A program made the position numbers and the translations under genes. Shown here piece after piece: positions 28,084 to 37,514 of a DNA stretch of 39,582 nucleotides (position 1 is its first letter; the number at the start of each line of letters is the position of its first letter). Source of the stretch: Defluviitaleaceae bacterium (lineage in GTDB: Bacteria > Bacillota > Clostridia > Lachnospirales > WRAX01); assembly GCA_009785595.1 (NCBI GenBank), contig WQVZ01000008.1:1-39582 (forward strand), written 5' to 3'. The notes beneath the pieces were generated by a model that did not search any database, was not told where the DNA came from, and saw nothing but the letters and a program-made list of their open reading frames with translations.

Positions 28084-29049
28084 ATGAGTTTTAGAGAAAA
28101 GGTTTTGGCAATTTTGAAAAAGCATGGCGAAAAGCTGGATACGCTTACCGTTATGTTGCAGGACCACGATGAAAAACCGGGGGGACAGGACGCGATAATT
28201 GAGGAGTTAACCGCGCGTCTGACCAAGGAAGAGCAAAAAGTGACCGAAATGACCGCAAGGTTGGATGAACAAGAACGGCAAGGGGCCGCAATGCTTGAGG
28301 GATGTTCACAGCGGACGGCCGCAAAGCTTGAAGAGCAAGAGCAGCGTTTGGCCGCAAAGCTTGAAGAACAGGAACAGCGTTTGGCCACGAAGCTTGAAGA
28401 GCAAGAGCGCAGCTTTGCCGCAAGGCTAAAGGAGCAGGCACAGCGTATAGATTCTTTGGCAGCTGTGTTGGCTGGTTTGGAAGCGAGCCTGGAAGCTGAA
28501 GGGGAAGAAGTGGACAGCCCGGAAGCTGATGTGCAGTGTGATAAATTAGACGAGTTGGATGGAGCTGTGGCTAAATTAAGCGCAGCCGTAAGCAAACACG
28601 GCACAGAAATTGAAGCCCAAAAGGGCGCTGCGGAAGTTTTGCGCAAAGAGCTTGCGGCCAGTAAGGACAAGCTTGAAACGGTCTTGAAGGCACAGCAAAA
28701 TGTTAAGCCGGCTACACCGCAAGCACCTGCGCCTGTGGCCTCTGCACCTGCGCCTGTGGTGGATTTGTCCGCATTTGACAAAAAAGTATCCGGCATAGAG
28801 AAGTCCTTTGGCAAGCTGGAGGCTGATGTTGTTGCTGTCAAGCGTGAATTGGGCTCTGTGAAGGCGGATGTAAGCACCAACAGGAAAGATGTAGGCGCTG
28901 TGAAAGCGGATGTAGTTGCTGCAAAAGCTGATTTTGGTGCTGCTAAGGAAGAAATAGGCCTTGTTAAAGGTGAAATTGATGTTGTAACCGGCGAATTGGC
29001 CGAGGTACAAAAGGTCTTGAAAGAAATGGACATAAATCCCATATGGTAA
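28084..29049 (+). CDS. Cytoplasmic long coiled-coil protein with hendecad repeats
   Basis: aaggaagg RBS; 'AKLEEQEQRLAAKLEEQEQRLATKLEEQERSFAARLKEQAQRI' and C-terminal 'VKADVSTNRKDVGAVKADVVAAKADFGAAKEE'. No signal peptide or TM. Confidence 0.8.
   Translation: MSFREKVLAILKKHGEKLDTLTVMLQDHDEKPGGQDAIIEELTARLTKEEQKVTEMTARLDEQERQGAAMLEGCSQRTAAKLEEQEQRLAAKLEEQEQRLATKLEEQERSFAARLKEQAQRIDSLAAVLAGLEASLEAEGEEVDSPEADVQCDKLDELDGAVAKLSAAVSKHGTEIEAQKGAAEVLRKELAASKDKLETVLKAQQNVKPATPQAPAPVASAPAPVVDLSAFDKKVSGIEKSFGKLEADVVAVKRELGSVKADVSTNRKDVGAVKADVVAAKADFGAAKEEIGLVKGEIDVVTGELAEVQKVLKEMDINPIW
28318..28449 (+). repeat. In-frame 33-bp tandem repeats (four units, the last diverged)
   Basis: gccgcaaagcttgaagagcaagagcagcgtttg / gccgcaaagcttgaagaacaggaacagcgtttg / gccacgaagcttgaagagcaagagcgcagcttt / gccgcaaggctaaaggagcaggcacagcgtata. 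Confidence 0.9.
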
Positions 29050-29076
29050 TAATCAATTGAATAGAGGTGCGTTGCA

Positions 29077-30069
29077 ATGAATTTTTTGGAAAGCATTAAG
29101 GCCAGGGCCAAGGCGGATGTTAAAACCATCGTATTGCCCGAGGGCCGGGATATTCGCACGCTGCAAGCGGCGGATGCTATACTGCGCGAGGGTTTTGCCC
29201 GTGTTGTGCTTGTGGGTGACCCGAAAGAACTTGCAGAACAAGCGGGTGCCAACGGACTGGATTTGTCCGGTGCTGTGGTGATAAACCCCGCAAATTATGA
29301 GAAAAGCCGGGATATGGCGGCAAGGCTGGCGGAAATACGCAAGAGTAAGGGTATGACCGTGGAAGAAGCAGCTGGCCTGTTGCAAAATGAGTTATATTTT
29401 GGTGTGATGTTGGTAGAAATGGGTCTGGCGGATGGTATGGTTGCCGGTGCGGCAAATTCTACGGCAGATGTGTTGCGTCCATCATTACAAATTTTAAAAA
29501 CCGCGCCGGGTACGGCCCTTGTGTCCAGTTTTTTTATTATGGCTGTGCCTAATTGTAATCTTGGGGCGGATGGCATTTTCTTGTTTGCGGACTGCGGTCT
29601 TAACCAAAACCCCAATGCCCAGGAATTGGCGGGCATTGCCTTGTCCAGTGCGGACAGCTTTAAAGCCTTAACCGGGGCCGAGCCTGTGGTGGCCATGCTT
29701 TCTCATTCCACCAAGGGCAGTGCCAAGCATGAGCATGTTGACAAAGTGGTGGAAGCCACAAAAATAGCCAAAGAGGCCAACGGCGCACTGGCTTTGGATG
29801 GAGAATTCCAGCTGGATGCGGCAATTGTGCCGGAAATTGGCGCGGCCAAGGCCAAGGGCAACCCTGTAGCAGGCCGGGCGAATTGCCTTATTTTCCCGGA
29901 TTTGGATTCCGGCAACATAGGATACAAACTGGTGGAGCGATTGGCAGGGGCCCAGGCATATGGCCCTGTAACCCAGGGCATAGCACGGCCTGTTAATGAT
30001 TTAAGCCGTGGTTGCTCTTTTGAAGATATTGTTGGTGTAACGGCCATCACGGCGGTGCAAGCCCAGTAG
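29077..30069 (+). CDS. pta: Phosphate acetyltransferase
   Basis: MNFLESIKARAKADVKTIVLPEGRDIRTLQAA; 'MVAGAANSTADVLRPSLQI'; 'LDGEFQLDAAIVPEI'; 'GRANCLIFPDLDSGNIGYKLVERLAGAQAYGPVTQGIARPVNDLSRGCS'. Confidence 0.97.
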   Translation: MNFLESIKARAKADVKTIVLPEGRDIRTLQAADAILREGFARVVLVGDPKELAEQAGANGLDLSGAVVINPANYEKSRDMAARLAEIRKSKGMTVEEAAGLLQNELYFGVMLVEMGLADGMVAGAANSTADVLRPSLQILKTAPGTALVSSFFIMAVPNCNLGADGIFLFADCGLNQNPNAQELAGIALSSADSFKALTGAEPVVAMLSHSTKGSAKHEHVDKVVEATKIAKEANGALALDGEFQLDAAIVPEIGAAKAKGNPVAGRANCLIFPDLDSGNIGYKLVERLAGAQAYGPVTQGIARPVNDLSRGCSFEDIVGVTAITAVQAQ

Positions 30070-30123
30070 GGGTGCTGTCTTGGTCGTTCGTGCTAAAAAA
30101 TACAGAAGGGGATGTTGCAAATT

Positions 30124-31317
30124 ATGAAAATTTTGGTATTAAATTGTGGTAGTTCGTCGCTAAAGTATCAGTTAATTGATATGGCCAATGAGACGGCTTT
30201 GGCTAAAGGTCTTGTGGAGCGCATTGGCATTGACGGGTCGCGGTTGGAGCATAAACGTGACGGTGGCGAAAAAACACAGATTGTTCAGGATATTCCTAAT
30301 CACGAGGTTGCTGTTGGGCTGGTTATGGAAGCCCTGCAACATGCTGATTATGGCGTTATTAAGGATGTAAGCGAAATTAAGGCGGCTGGGCACAGGGTTG
30401 TGCATGGTGGTGAACATTTTACCAAGTCTGTTATTGTGACAGATGTTGTGAAGGCCACCATTAGCGAGTGTGCTGCCCTGGCACCTCTGCATAATCCGGC
30501 AAATCTTATCGGCATAGAAGCCTGTGAGAAATTGATGCCAGGTGTGCCACAGGTGGCTGTGTTTGATACGGCTTTCCACCAAACCATGCCAGAAAAAGCC
30601 TATTTGTACGCCATTCCTTATGGTCTGTACGAAAAATATAAAGTGCGTAAATACGGCTTCCACGGCACCAGCCATAAATATGTGGCGGCGCGCACGGCCG
30701 AAATGCTTGGCAAGCCCATCGAACAGCTTAAAATAGTAACATGTCACCTTGGCAATGGCGCAAGTGTTTGTGCGATTGACGGTGGCGTATCTGTGGATAC
30801 TTCTATGGGTCTTACGCCTCTTGAGGGGCTTGTAATGGGCACCCGCAGCGGCGATATGGACCCGGCGGCGGTGGCTTTTATTATGGAAAAAGAAGGTCTG
30901 ACCACCAAACAAATGGAAAATATGCTTAACAAAGAAAGTGGCGTGCTGGCTCTTTCCGGCGTGTCCAGCGACTTTAGAGACATTGAGGACGCCTGTGCCC
31001 AGGGTAATGAGCGGGCGCAAATGGCCTTGGATGTGTATCATTACCGTGTGGCCAGATATGTTGGCAGCTATGCGGCGGCTATGAATGGCCTGGATGCGGT
31101 GGTGTTTACCGCCGGTGTAGGCGAAAACGGCCCGGAAACCAGAGAGGCTATATGTTCGTACCTGGGTTATCTTGGCATAAAAGTAGACAATGAGAAAAAC
31201 GCTGTGCGGGGCAAGGAGCGGGACTTTTCTGCGGAAGGCTCCACGGCCCATGCGATGGTTATTCCAACTAATGAGGAGCTGGTGATTGCGCGGGATACGC
31301 TGGGGTTGTGTAAATAA
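30124..31317 (+). CDS. ackA: Acetate kinase
   Basis: [19 protein letters not shown]; '[10 protein letters not shown]'; '[41 protein letters not shown]'; '[15 protein letters not shown]'; '[13 protein letters not shown]'. Confidence 0.98.
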   Translation: MKILVLNCGSSSLKYQLIDMANETALAKGLVERIGIDGSRLEHKRDGGEKTQIVQDIPNHEVAVGLVMEALQHADYGVIKDVSEIKAAGHRVVHGGEHFTKSVIVTDVVKATISECAALAPLHNPANLIGIEACEKLMPGVPQVAVFDTAFHQTMPEKAYLYAIPYGLYEKYKVRKYGFHGTSHKYVAARTAEMLGKPIEQLKIVTCHLGNGASVCAIDGGVSVDTSMGLTPLEGLVMGTRSGDMDPAAVAFIMEKEGLTTKQMENMLNKESGVLALSGVSSDFRDIEDACAQGNERAQMALDVYHYRVARYVGSYAAAMNGLDAVVFTAGVGENGPETREAICSYLGYLGIKVDNEKNAVRGKERDFSAEGSTAHAMVIPTNEELVIARDTLGLCK

Positions 31318-31320
31318 TTC

Positions 31321-31349
31321 TTGACAACGACTGGGATTTTCTTTATAAT
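31321..31349 (+). promoter_or_regulatory. Consensus sigma-A promoter of yceD-rpmF-plsX-acpP-rnc
   Basis: TTGACA - 17 nt - TATAAT, exact consensus. Confidence 0.85.
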
Positions 31350-31372
31350 GGTTAAATTGTAGGAGAGTTGGA

Positions 31373-31861
31373 ATGATTGATATCAGAAGAATTGCGGCAG
31401 GGGAGGGCGTTGGTGTCACTGACGAGGTGGCTGTGCGCATCCCCGCCGGTTTTGGTGTGAGCACAGAGGTGCAGGTGGTCGTAAGCGGCCGTCTTACCAA
31501 TATAGGTAAGTCTTTTGTACTGGAGGGACGGGGCGAATGCCGGTTTTTGGTCGGTTGCAGCCTTTGTCTTGAGCCGCTGGAACTACCCATTGACTTCCAT
31601 ATTATAGAAAATTATGTGGAAGAAGAGGCCGAGGCCACCGAGGATGATATCATTTTCTTCGACAAAACCATTGACATACAACCCGCTGTGGAGCGCGGAC
31701 TGTTTGCCAATGTTCCCATGAAACCGCTGTGTAATCCCGATTGTGCCGGGCTTTGTGCAAGGTGCGGCGCTAACCTTAACCAAGGTGAATGTGACTGCGG
31801 CGGCGAGGTTAATGAGCAATTTCGTGATTTGCTAAGATTTTTTGATAAAGAGGAGGTGTAA
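31373..31861 (+). CDS. DUF177 / YceD family protein
   Basis: 'FLVGCSLCLEPLELPID', 'PLCNPDCAGLCARCGANLNQGECDC'; directly upstream of rpmF. Confidence 0.93.
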   Translation: MIDIRRIAAGEGVGVTDEVAVRIPAGFGVSTEVQVVVSGRLTNIGKSFVLEGRGECRFLVGCSLCLEPLELPIDFHIIENYVEEEAEATEDDIIFFDKTIDIQPAVERGLFANVPMKPLCNPDCAGLCARCGANLNQGECDCGGEVNEQFRDLLRFFDKEEV

Positions 31862-31863
31862 CC

Positions 31864-32046
31864 ATGCCAATTTGTCCAAAGGGAAAGATTTCTAAAGGCA
31901 GAAGAAACAAAAGGCGTGCGCAAAGCTGGAAAATAAGCAGCGCAACACTGATAAAATGCCCATCTTGTAACGAACTGACACTGCCACATCGTGTGTGCAA
32001 GGCTTGTGGTAATTACAAGCGTGTTGAAGTTGTGAAGGTGGACTAA
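31864..32046 (+). CDS. rpmF: 50S ribosomal protein L32
   Basis: MPICPKGKISKGRRNKRRAQSWKISSATLIKCPSCNELTLPHRVCKACGNYKRVEVVKVD. Confidence 0.97.
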   Translation: MPICPKGKISKGRRNKRRAQSWKISSATLIKCPSCNELTLPHRVCKACGNYKRVEVVKVD

Positions 32047-33068
32047 TGAAAAGAGACGTAATTATTGCCGTGGACGCTATGGGTGGCGACCACGGCCCAA
32101 AAGTGGCGGTAGAAGGGGCCGTGGCGGCTCTGGAAGACGCCAACATCTCTAAAATTATCCTGGTGGGCCGAGAGAGTGAGATTCGGCCTGCTTTGCGTGG
32201 TCTTTCTTATGACGAGGGCCGCATTGGGGTTGTCCACGCCGAGGAAGTTATCGGTGTGGAGGAGGCTCCCACCACTGCTATAAAGGCCAAAAAGGATTCG
32301 TCAATTGTGGTGGGGCTTAGATTGGTAAAAGATGGCCATGCGGCGGCTTTTGTGTCTGCCGGCAGTACCGGTGCGGTTTTGGCCGGGGCTACCACAATTG
32401 TGGGGCGCATAAGGGGCATAAAACGGCCCGCGCTGGGGGTGATCTTGCCCAGTGCTGCGGGTTACTTCTTTTTGGTTGACGCCGGGGCCAATGTGGACGC
32501 AAAGCCTGAATATTTACTGCAATTTGCCCAAATGGGCTCTGTTTATATGGAGGCCATTATGGATGTGGCCAGCCCCCGCGTGGGCCTTATAAACGTAGGC
32601 GCGGAGCAGGAAAAGGGCAATGCTCTTACCAAGGAGGCTTATGGCTTGCTGGAGGGCGGCGGCCTTAATTTTGTCGGCAATGTGGAGGGGCGCGAGATTC
32701 CCTTGGGTACTGTGGATGTGGCTGTTTGTGATGCCTTTGTGGGCAACATCATCCTTAAATACTCCGAAGGTTTTGCCAAGGGTCTCATGTCCATGTTAAA
32801 AGAAGAATTGATGGCCGATGGGATGTCCAAAATTGGTGCATTGCTGTCCAAAAAGGCCTATGGCCGCATGCGCAAGCGTTTTGACTATACCGAGGTGGGC
32901 GGTGCACCCTTTATTGGTTTAAAAGGCCTGGTGGTTAAGGCCCATGGCTCTTCCAACGCCAAGACCATAAAAAATGCCGTCAAGCAATGCTCTAAATTTA
33001 TAACAACCGATGTTGTGGGCAAAATAGAAGAGAAAATAGGTGAGGGGAGAGACGAAGATGGAATTTGA
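32046..33068 (+). CDS. plsX: Phosphate acyltransferase PlsX
   Basis: [26 protein letters not shown]; '[14 protein letters not shown]'; '[30 protein letters not shown]'; '[32 protein letters not shown]'. Confidence 0.98.
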   Translation: MKRDVIIAVDAMGGDHGPKVAVEGAVAALEDANISKIILVGRESEIRPALRGLSYDEGRIGVVHAEEVIGVEEAPTTAIKAKKDSSIVVGLRLVKDGHAAAFVSAGSTGAVLAGATTIVGRIRGIKRPALGVILPSAAGYFFLVDAGANVDAKPEYLLQFAQMGSVYMEAIMDVASPRVGLINVGAEQEKGNALTKEAYGLLEGGGLNFVGNVEGREIPLGTVDVAVCDAFVGNIILKYSEGFAKGLMSMLKEELMADGMSKIGALLSKKAYGRMRKRFDYTEVGGAPFIGLKGLVVKAHGSSNAKTIKNAVKQCSKFITTDVVGKIEEKIGEGRDEDGI

Positions 33069-33285
33069 AAAAATTAGGCAAATTATTGCAGAGCAACTGG
33101 GCCTTAATGAGGCGGAAATAACCATGGAAACCAACTTCACCGAGGATTTGGGGGCGGATTCTTTAGATCTGTTCCAAATTATTTCCGAGCTGGAAGAGGC
33201 CTTTGGCATGGAATTTCCCCCGGAAGACCTGGACAAAATAAAAACCGTGGGCGATGCCGTAAATTACGCGCAAAATGCTGAGTAG
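33058..33285 (+). CDS. acpP: Acyl carrier protein
   Basis: [70 protein letters not shown]. Confidence 0.98.
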   Translation: MEFEKIRQIIAEQLGLNEAEITMETNFTEDLGADSLDLFQIISELEEAFGMEFPPEDLDKIKTVGDAVNYAQNAE

Positions 33286-33291
33286 GATGAT

Positions 33292-33981
33292 ATGGACCTT
33301 ACACAATTAGAAGAAATTATTGGATATAACTTTAAAAATAGGGAAGTTTTGGAGCAAGCCCTTGTGCATAGCTCTTATATCAACGAGCACAAGCTAAACC
33401 CCCTGGCCAACAACGAACGGCTGGAGTTTTTGGGTGATGCGGTTTTGGAGCTTATAACCAGCGAATATATCTTTACCATTTTTCCTGATATGCCTGAAGG
33501 GGAGATGACCAAGCTGCGCGCCAGCGTTGTGTGCGAATCCACCCTTTCTTCCTGCGCCCGCAGCCGTAATTTTGGCAGCTTTTTGAAAATGGGCAAAGGC
33601 GAGATGGCCAACGGCGGCCAACGGCGGGATAGTATTTTGTGCGATACTTTTGAGGCCATTATTGGTGCTATTTATCTGGACGGCGGCTGCGAGCCTGCCC
33701 GACAGTTTATTTTGGGTGCGCTGGAGGAGGACATCCGCTCTATGCGCGGCCTTAAATGGATTGCGGATTGCAAAACCCATTTGCAAGAACAGCTGCAAAA
33801 AAACAGCCAAGAGCCCATAGAGTATTATGTGATAAATGAAGAAGGGCCCGACCATAACAAGATTTTTACAGTGGAGTTGGCCCATGGTGGGCACCCCATG
33901 GCCCAGGGCAGCGGGAAGAATAAAAAGGAAGCCGAGCAGGCAGCTGCGCGGCGGGCTATTGAAAAATACAATTTGACATGA
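33292..33981 (+). CDS. rnc: Ribonuclease III
   Basis: 'HSSYINEHKLNPLANNERLEFLGDAVLELITSEYIF', 'LCDTFEAIIGAIYLDGG', C-terminal dsRBD 'AQGSGKNKKEAEQAAARRAIEKY'. Confidence 0.98.
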   Translation: MDLTQLEEIIGYNFKNREVLEQALVHSSYINEHKLNPLANNERLEFLGDAVLELITSEYIFTIFPDMPEGEMTKLRASVVCESTLSSCARSRNFGSFLKMGKGEMANGGQRRDSILCDTFEAIIGAIYLDGGCEPARQFILGALEEDIRSMRGLKWIADCKTHLQEQLQKNSQEPIEYYVINEEGPDHNKIFTVELAHGGHPMAQGSGKNKKEAEQAAARRAIEKYNLT

Positions 33982-34054
33982 AATTTACGGCCGGACGATG
34001 CTATTCGTGCGGCTTTTTGGTTTTCTCAAGGAGTGCGGCTTGTTTTAAGCAGCA

Positions 34055-34097
34055 AAATCCCCCATTTTACGCGATTATGCCGTGAAATGGGGGATTT
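34055..34097. terminator. Hairpin between convergent rnc and the large Ig-repeat gene
   Basis: 13-bp arms aaatcccccattt ... aaatgggggattt, 17-nt loop. Confidence 0.65.
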
Positions 34098-34126
34098 ATG
34101 AGTTTAAGTGAGGTTGGAATGTGGAA

Positions 34127-37100
34127 TTAATATATTCTCACGCCGCCCACAAATGCTTGCGAGACTTCTTTTCCAGCAATAAATAGGTTGCCTATTTCTT
34201 TACCATTGATGAATGTGCCGCCAACACTTATGATTGTTAATGAAAGGGAAACGGTGTCATATCCGGCATCGTTGGTGGCTCTTATGCTAAATGTGAAAAT
34301 TCCGTCTGTGGTTGGTGTTCCATAAACTTCCCCTGTGTTGGTGTTAAGCGAAAGTCCCGGCGGCAAGCCTGTTTCGCTGCCGCTTAGCGGCATTACTTGC
34401 CACGAGATGGGTGCATCGCCTGTTGCGGATAATATTTCCGAATATGCCGTACGCGTTGTTCCATCGGGCAACGAAGTTGTGGTGATGGTGGGCGGCTCTG
34501 CAATTATCATGGTAAACATTCTGGAATCGCTGCCGCTGGCATTTGTTGCAGTGATGGTAAAGGTGTACACCCCGGCAACATCCGGAGTTCCGGACAGGAT
34601 ATTTGCGGCCAATGAGAATCCGCTGGGAAGAGTTGAACCGCCGTCTAAAGACCATGATATTGGCAAGTCGCCTGTTGCGCTTATTGTCAGCTCCGGAAAC
34701 GGAATATTTTTTGTTGCGTATAGGGGCGAATCGGTGGTTATAACGGGTGCGCCTTCGTTCAAGATTGATATGGTAAATTGTCGTGTGTCTGCGTAATCGG
34801 GGCCGGTTATATTTTCTGCTTTTACTGTAAACTTATATACTCCCGGTGAGCCCAGTGTCCCGGACAAAAGTGCGCCTGTTAATGCTATTCCCGGCGGCAG
34901 GCCTGTTTCATCGCCTGTAGGTGCGAGTATGCTCCAAGTTATTGGAGCAGTCCCTGATGCCGCCAGCATCTGCGAATAGAGAGCAAGTGTATTGCCGCTG
35001 TTTAAAACCAGGGTTGTTATAATTGGCCTTGCATTGATTGTCAGCGAAAACGCTTCTTGTGCATAACCGCCGATGTTGTCTACCCTTATTGTAAAATTAT
35101 AAGTTCCGCTTGTGGTGGGGTTGCCTGACAAAGTGGCTGTTGTAGGGTCGAAAGAAAGCCCTGGTGGTAAAATGCCGGAAGTTTGTGACCATGCAAAGGG
35201 CGAAGCACCACCGGCGGCAAACGTATGGGAATAAGGGATGCCGACAATTCCATCATCTAAGTCCACATCAATAATGGACGGCGTGGTAATGATAATTGTA
35301 AATTGCACAGGCGCTGAATTTCCGAATACATTTGTGGCGACCACTGTGAATGTATATGTTCCAAGAACGGGCACAAGCCAAGAAAGCACCCCGGCGGAAT
35401 TTAGCTGCATATCGGCGGCGGGTGTTGGTGCTACCGTCATTGCCCATGTTATTGGCTGCGTTCCGCTTGCTTGCAAAACAATACTGAATGGTCTTGAAAC
35501 GCCTCCACCTAAGTTTGGCGAAGAGGTAATGACGGGCGGTGCGCCAACTGTTATTGTAAATGGCGAAGTGGTGCTTGCTCCGCCACCTGTGATGGTTACG
35601 TTGATATTGTAAGTGCCTATTGCTGTTGGTGTTCCCGACAAAACCCCCGTTGTGCCGTTTAAGATCAGCCCAGGTGGGAAGGATGATCCTGCTTGCGCCG
35701 CCCACGACCATGTATATATATATGACGCATCCAAGCCATCTGCTTGGAAAGTAAGTGGTGTGTAGGGTACGCTTAAAATTCCGATAGGCAACGGCGAAGC
35801 GGTGGTGATTGCAAGGGCATTGCCGGCTTCGATAAAAAGCGTGACAGGTGCAGAGCTGCCGGCAATATTCGTTGCAACAACCGTAAAGCTAAAAACGCCG
35901 CTTTCGGCAGTTGTGCCGGTAATAATTCCTGTGCTTTGATTAAGCGACAACCCGGCAGGCAAACTTCCATCGGTGATAAACCAAGTAATGGGTACAGAGC
36001 CTGTTGCTGTTAATTGCCCGGAGTATGCCATGCCAAGTCTTGCATAACCCAGCACCGTTGTTGTGATGGTTGGCAGCTGATAAACAGTTAAATCGTATAA
36101 TCTATTTTCAAAACCATAGTCGTTTGCTGCTTGCACTGAAAACGAATATGTCCCCGGTGCGGTAGGTGTTCCGGACAGAAGACCGCTTTCATCCAAACTT
36201 AGCCCCGGCGGCAAATCGCCGCCTAAGTGCCACCACACAGGCTCATCGCCGTATGCGCTTAACACGAAGGAGTATGGCACACCTACGATGCCATAGGGTA
36301 GGGGTGACAATGTGTTAATCCGCGCCGCCAACGATACATTCAGCGTAAATGTTCGTGAAACGCCACCCGGTTCATAGTCATTAAATGCTGTCACGGTAAT
36401 TTGGCAGTTTTGTCCATCAACCGTGGGTATGCCGGAAATTGTTGTGCCGCTGATAGATAATCCTGTTGGCAAAGTTCCGTCTGTTACCGTAACATATACG
36501 CTAAGGTTGCCGTCCGAGCCTGTTACTGTAGGTGTCCATGAGTATGACTCGTTTAATGTTGCCCCTGGTATATATTCGTCATGAATCAACGCCGGCTCGC
36601 CCGCATTTAAAATGAACACTTTGCTTGTGCGATAACCGATGCTGTCTGTAAGTGTTATGGTTACGGTGTATTGACCTTCATCTAAATTTGATGTACCAGA
36701 AATTAGGCCGTTGTTATCTATAAACAAACCGCTGTTAAGAGGCAGCCCGGATAAACCAAATACAAACGGGGCTGTTCCGGTTAGCTCTTCAAGTTCGATC
36801 TGCACCGAGTATGTCCTGCCTTTAGCTGCCAAAGGTAGATTGTCTGTTGTGATAACAGGCGGTATTGGCATTGTAATCTCTGTTGTGCCATCCCACCAGC
36901 CGTTGGGAGGCACATTAAGCACGCCTTGTCTTATGGCGAATAATGGAGGCTCGTTTCCTGGGCCGAAGGCTTCTGTAAGGTCAACCATTACGATATTGTC
37001 AACACGACCGTATGTGTCATTGTTGCCGGAGTTTCCTGTTTGTTGCCAAATAAAGCGCATATTTAATCCGGTAATATCCGCCGTCCATATGGTGTCTATT

Positions 37101-37510
37101 AAGTTCCAGTCCGTAATATTTGGCGTTTGCAAACCATCAAACAATGGCGGCGGCAACGCCGTGCCTCGCACAGGCACACCGACCCCATGTATGACCGTAC
37201 AGCCTGTAGATACCCCTGGTATGGTGCTTCCGCGCAAACTTACCCTTGCGCGGACATAATATTTATGCCCTGCAATGGTAGGTATTGGCGTTGTTGGGTT
37301 GATATAAACAACCCCTTGGGTTTTGGTTCCTATTTGTGCACACCAAGAGCCTGTTTCGCCATGAACAGGAGCGGGTGCGGTGTTGGATACCCGTACAGGC
37401 GCAAGTGTACTTTGCATATTGCGGTTATCTGTCATAAACCCGCTCCAGCCGGACATGTTTGCCTCAAAAGAGCCGTTTTGTACTATATTGGTTAGGTTAA
37501 TCGAAGCCAT
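34127..37510 (-). CDS. Large multi-Ig (He_PIG/putative Ig) repeat protein, phage tail/adhesin-like
   Basis: aaaggag RBS before ATG 37510; N-terminal CBM_4_9-like 'NLVQNGSFE'-type segment (TNIVQNGSFEANMSGW...), ten repeats of 'PxITT..L..G..Y...L.ATG..PITW......LPPGLSLN..TG.LSGTPT..GTY.FTV.ATN..G', C-terminal 'FINGKEIGNLFIAGKEVSQAFVGGVRIY'. No signal peptide seen. Confidence 0.88.
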   Translation of the reverse strand: MASINLTNIVQNGSFEANMSGWSGFMTDNRNMQSTLAPVRVSNTAPAPVHGETGSWCAQIGTKTQGVVYINPTTPIPTIAGHKYYVRARVSLRGSTIPGVSTGCTVIHGVGVPVRGTALPPPLFDGLQTPNITDWNLIDTIWTADITGLNMRFIWQQTGNSGNNDTYGRVDNIVMVDLTEAFGPGNEPPLFAIRQGVLNVPPNGWWDGTTEITMPIPPVITTDNLPLAAKGRTYSVQIELEELTGTAPFVFGLSGLPLNSGLFIDNNGLISGTSNLDEGQYTVTITLTDSIGYRTSKVFILNAGEPALIHDEYIPGATLNESYSWTPTVTGSDGNLSVYVTVTDGTLPTGLSISGTTISGIPTVDGQNCQITVTAFNDYEPGGVSRTFTLNVSLAARINTLSPLPYGIVGVPYSFVLSAYGDEPVWWHLGGDLPPGLSLDESGLLSGTPTAPGTYSFSVQAANDYGFENRLYDLTVYQLPTITTTVLGYARLGMAYSGQLTATGSVPITWFITDGSLPAGLSLNQSTGIITGTTAESGVFSFTVVATNIAGSSAPVTLFIEAGNALAITTASPLPIGILSVPYTPLTFQADGLDASYIYTWSWAAQAGSSFPPGLILNGTTGVLSGTPTAIGTYNINVTITGGGASTTSPFTITVGAPPVITSSPNLGGGVSRPFSIVLQASGTQPITWAMTVAPTPAADMQLNSAGVLSWLVPVLGTYTFTVVATNVFGNSAPVQFTIIITTPSIIDVDLDDGIVGIPYSHTFAAGGASPFAWSQTSGILPPGLSFDPTTATLSGNPTTSGTYNFTIRVDNIGGYAQEAFSLTINARPIITTLVLNSGNTLALYSQMLAASGTAPITWSILAPTGDETGLPPGIALTGALLSGTLGSPGVYKFTVKAENITGPDYADTRQFTISILNEGAPVITTDSPLYATKNIPFPELTISATGDLPISWSLDGGSTLPSGFSLAANILSGTPDVAGVYTFTITATNASGSDSRMFTMIIAEPPTITTTSLPDGTTRTAYSEILSATGDAPISWQVMPLSGSETGLPPGLSLNTNTGEVYGTPTTDGIFTFSIRATNDAGYDTVSLSLTIISVGGTFINGKEIGNLFIAGKEVSQAFVGGVRIY

Positions 37511-37514
37511 GCCA

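Noticed and set aside
28318-28449. Possible CRISPR-like direct repeats
   Set aside because: Contiguous 33-bp in-frame units without spacers; they are coding hendecads.
28005-29252. 415-aa antisense ORF opposite the coiled-coil gene and the start of pta
   Set aside because: Ser/Ala-rich low-complexity translation is the mirror of the repetitive coiled-coil codons; no RBS or family signature.
30172-31590. 472-aa minus-strand ORF over ackA
   Set aside because: Antisense shadow of a clear ackA gene; His/Thr-rich translation with no domain signature.
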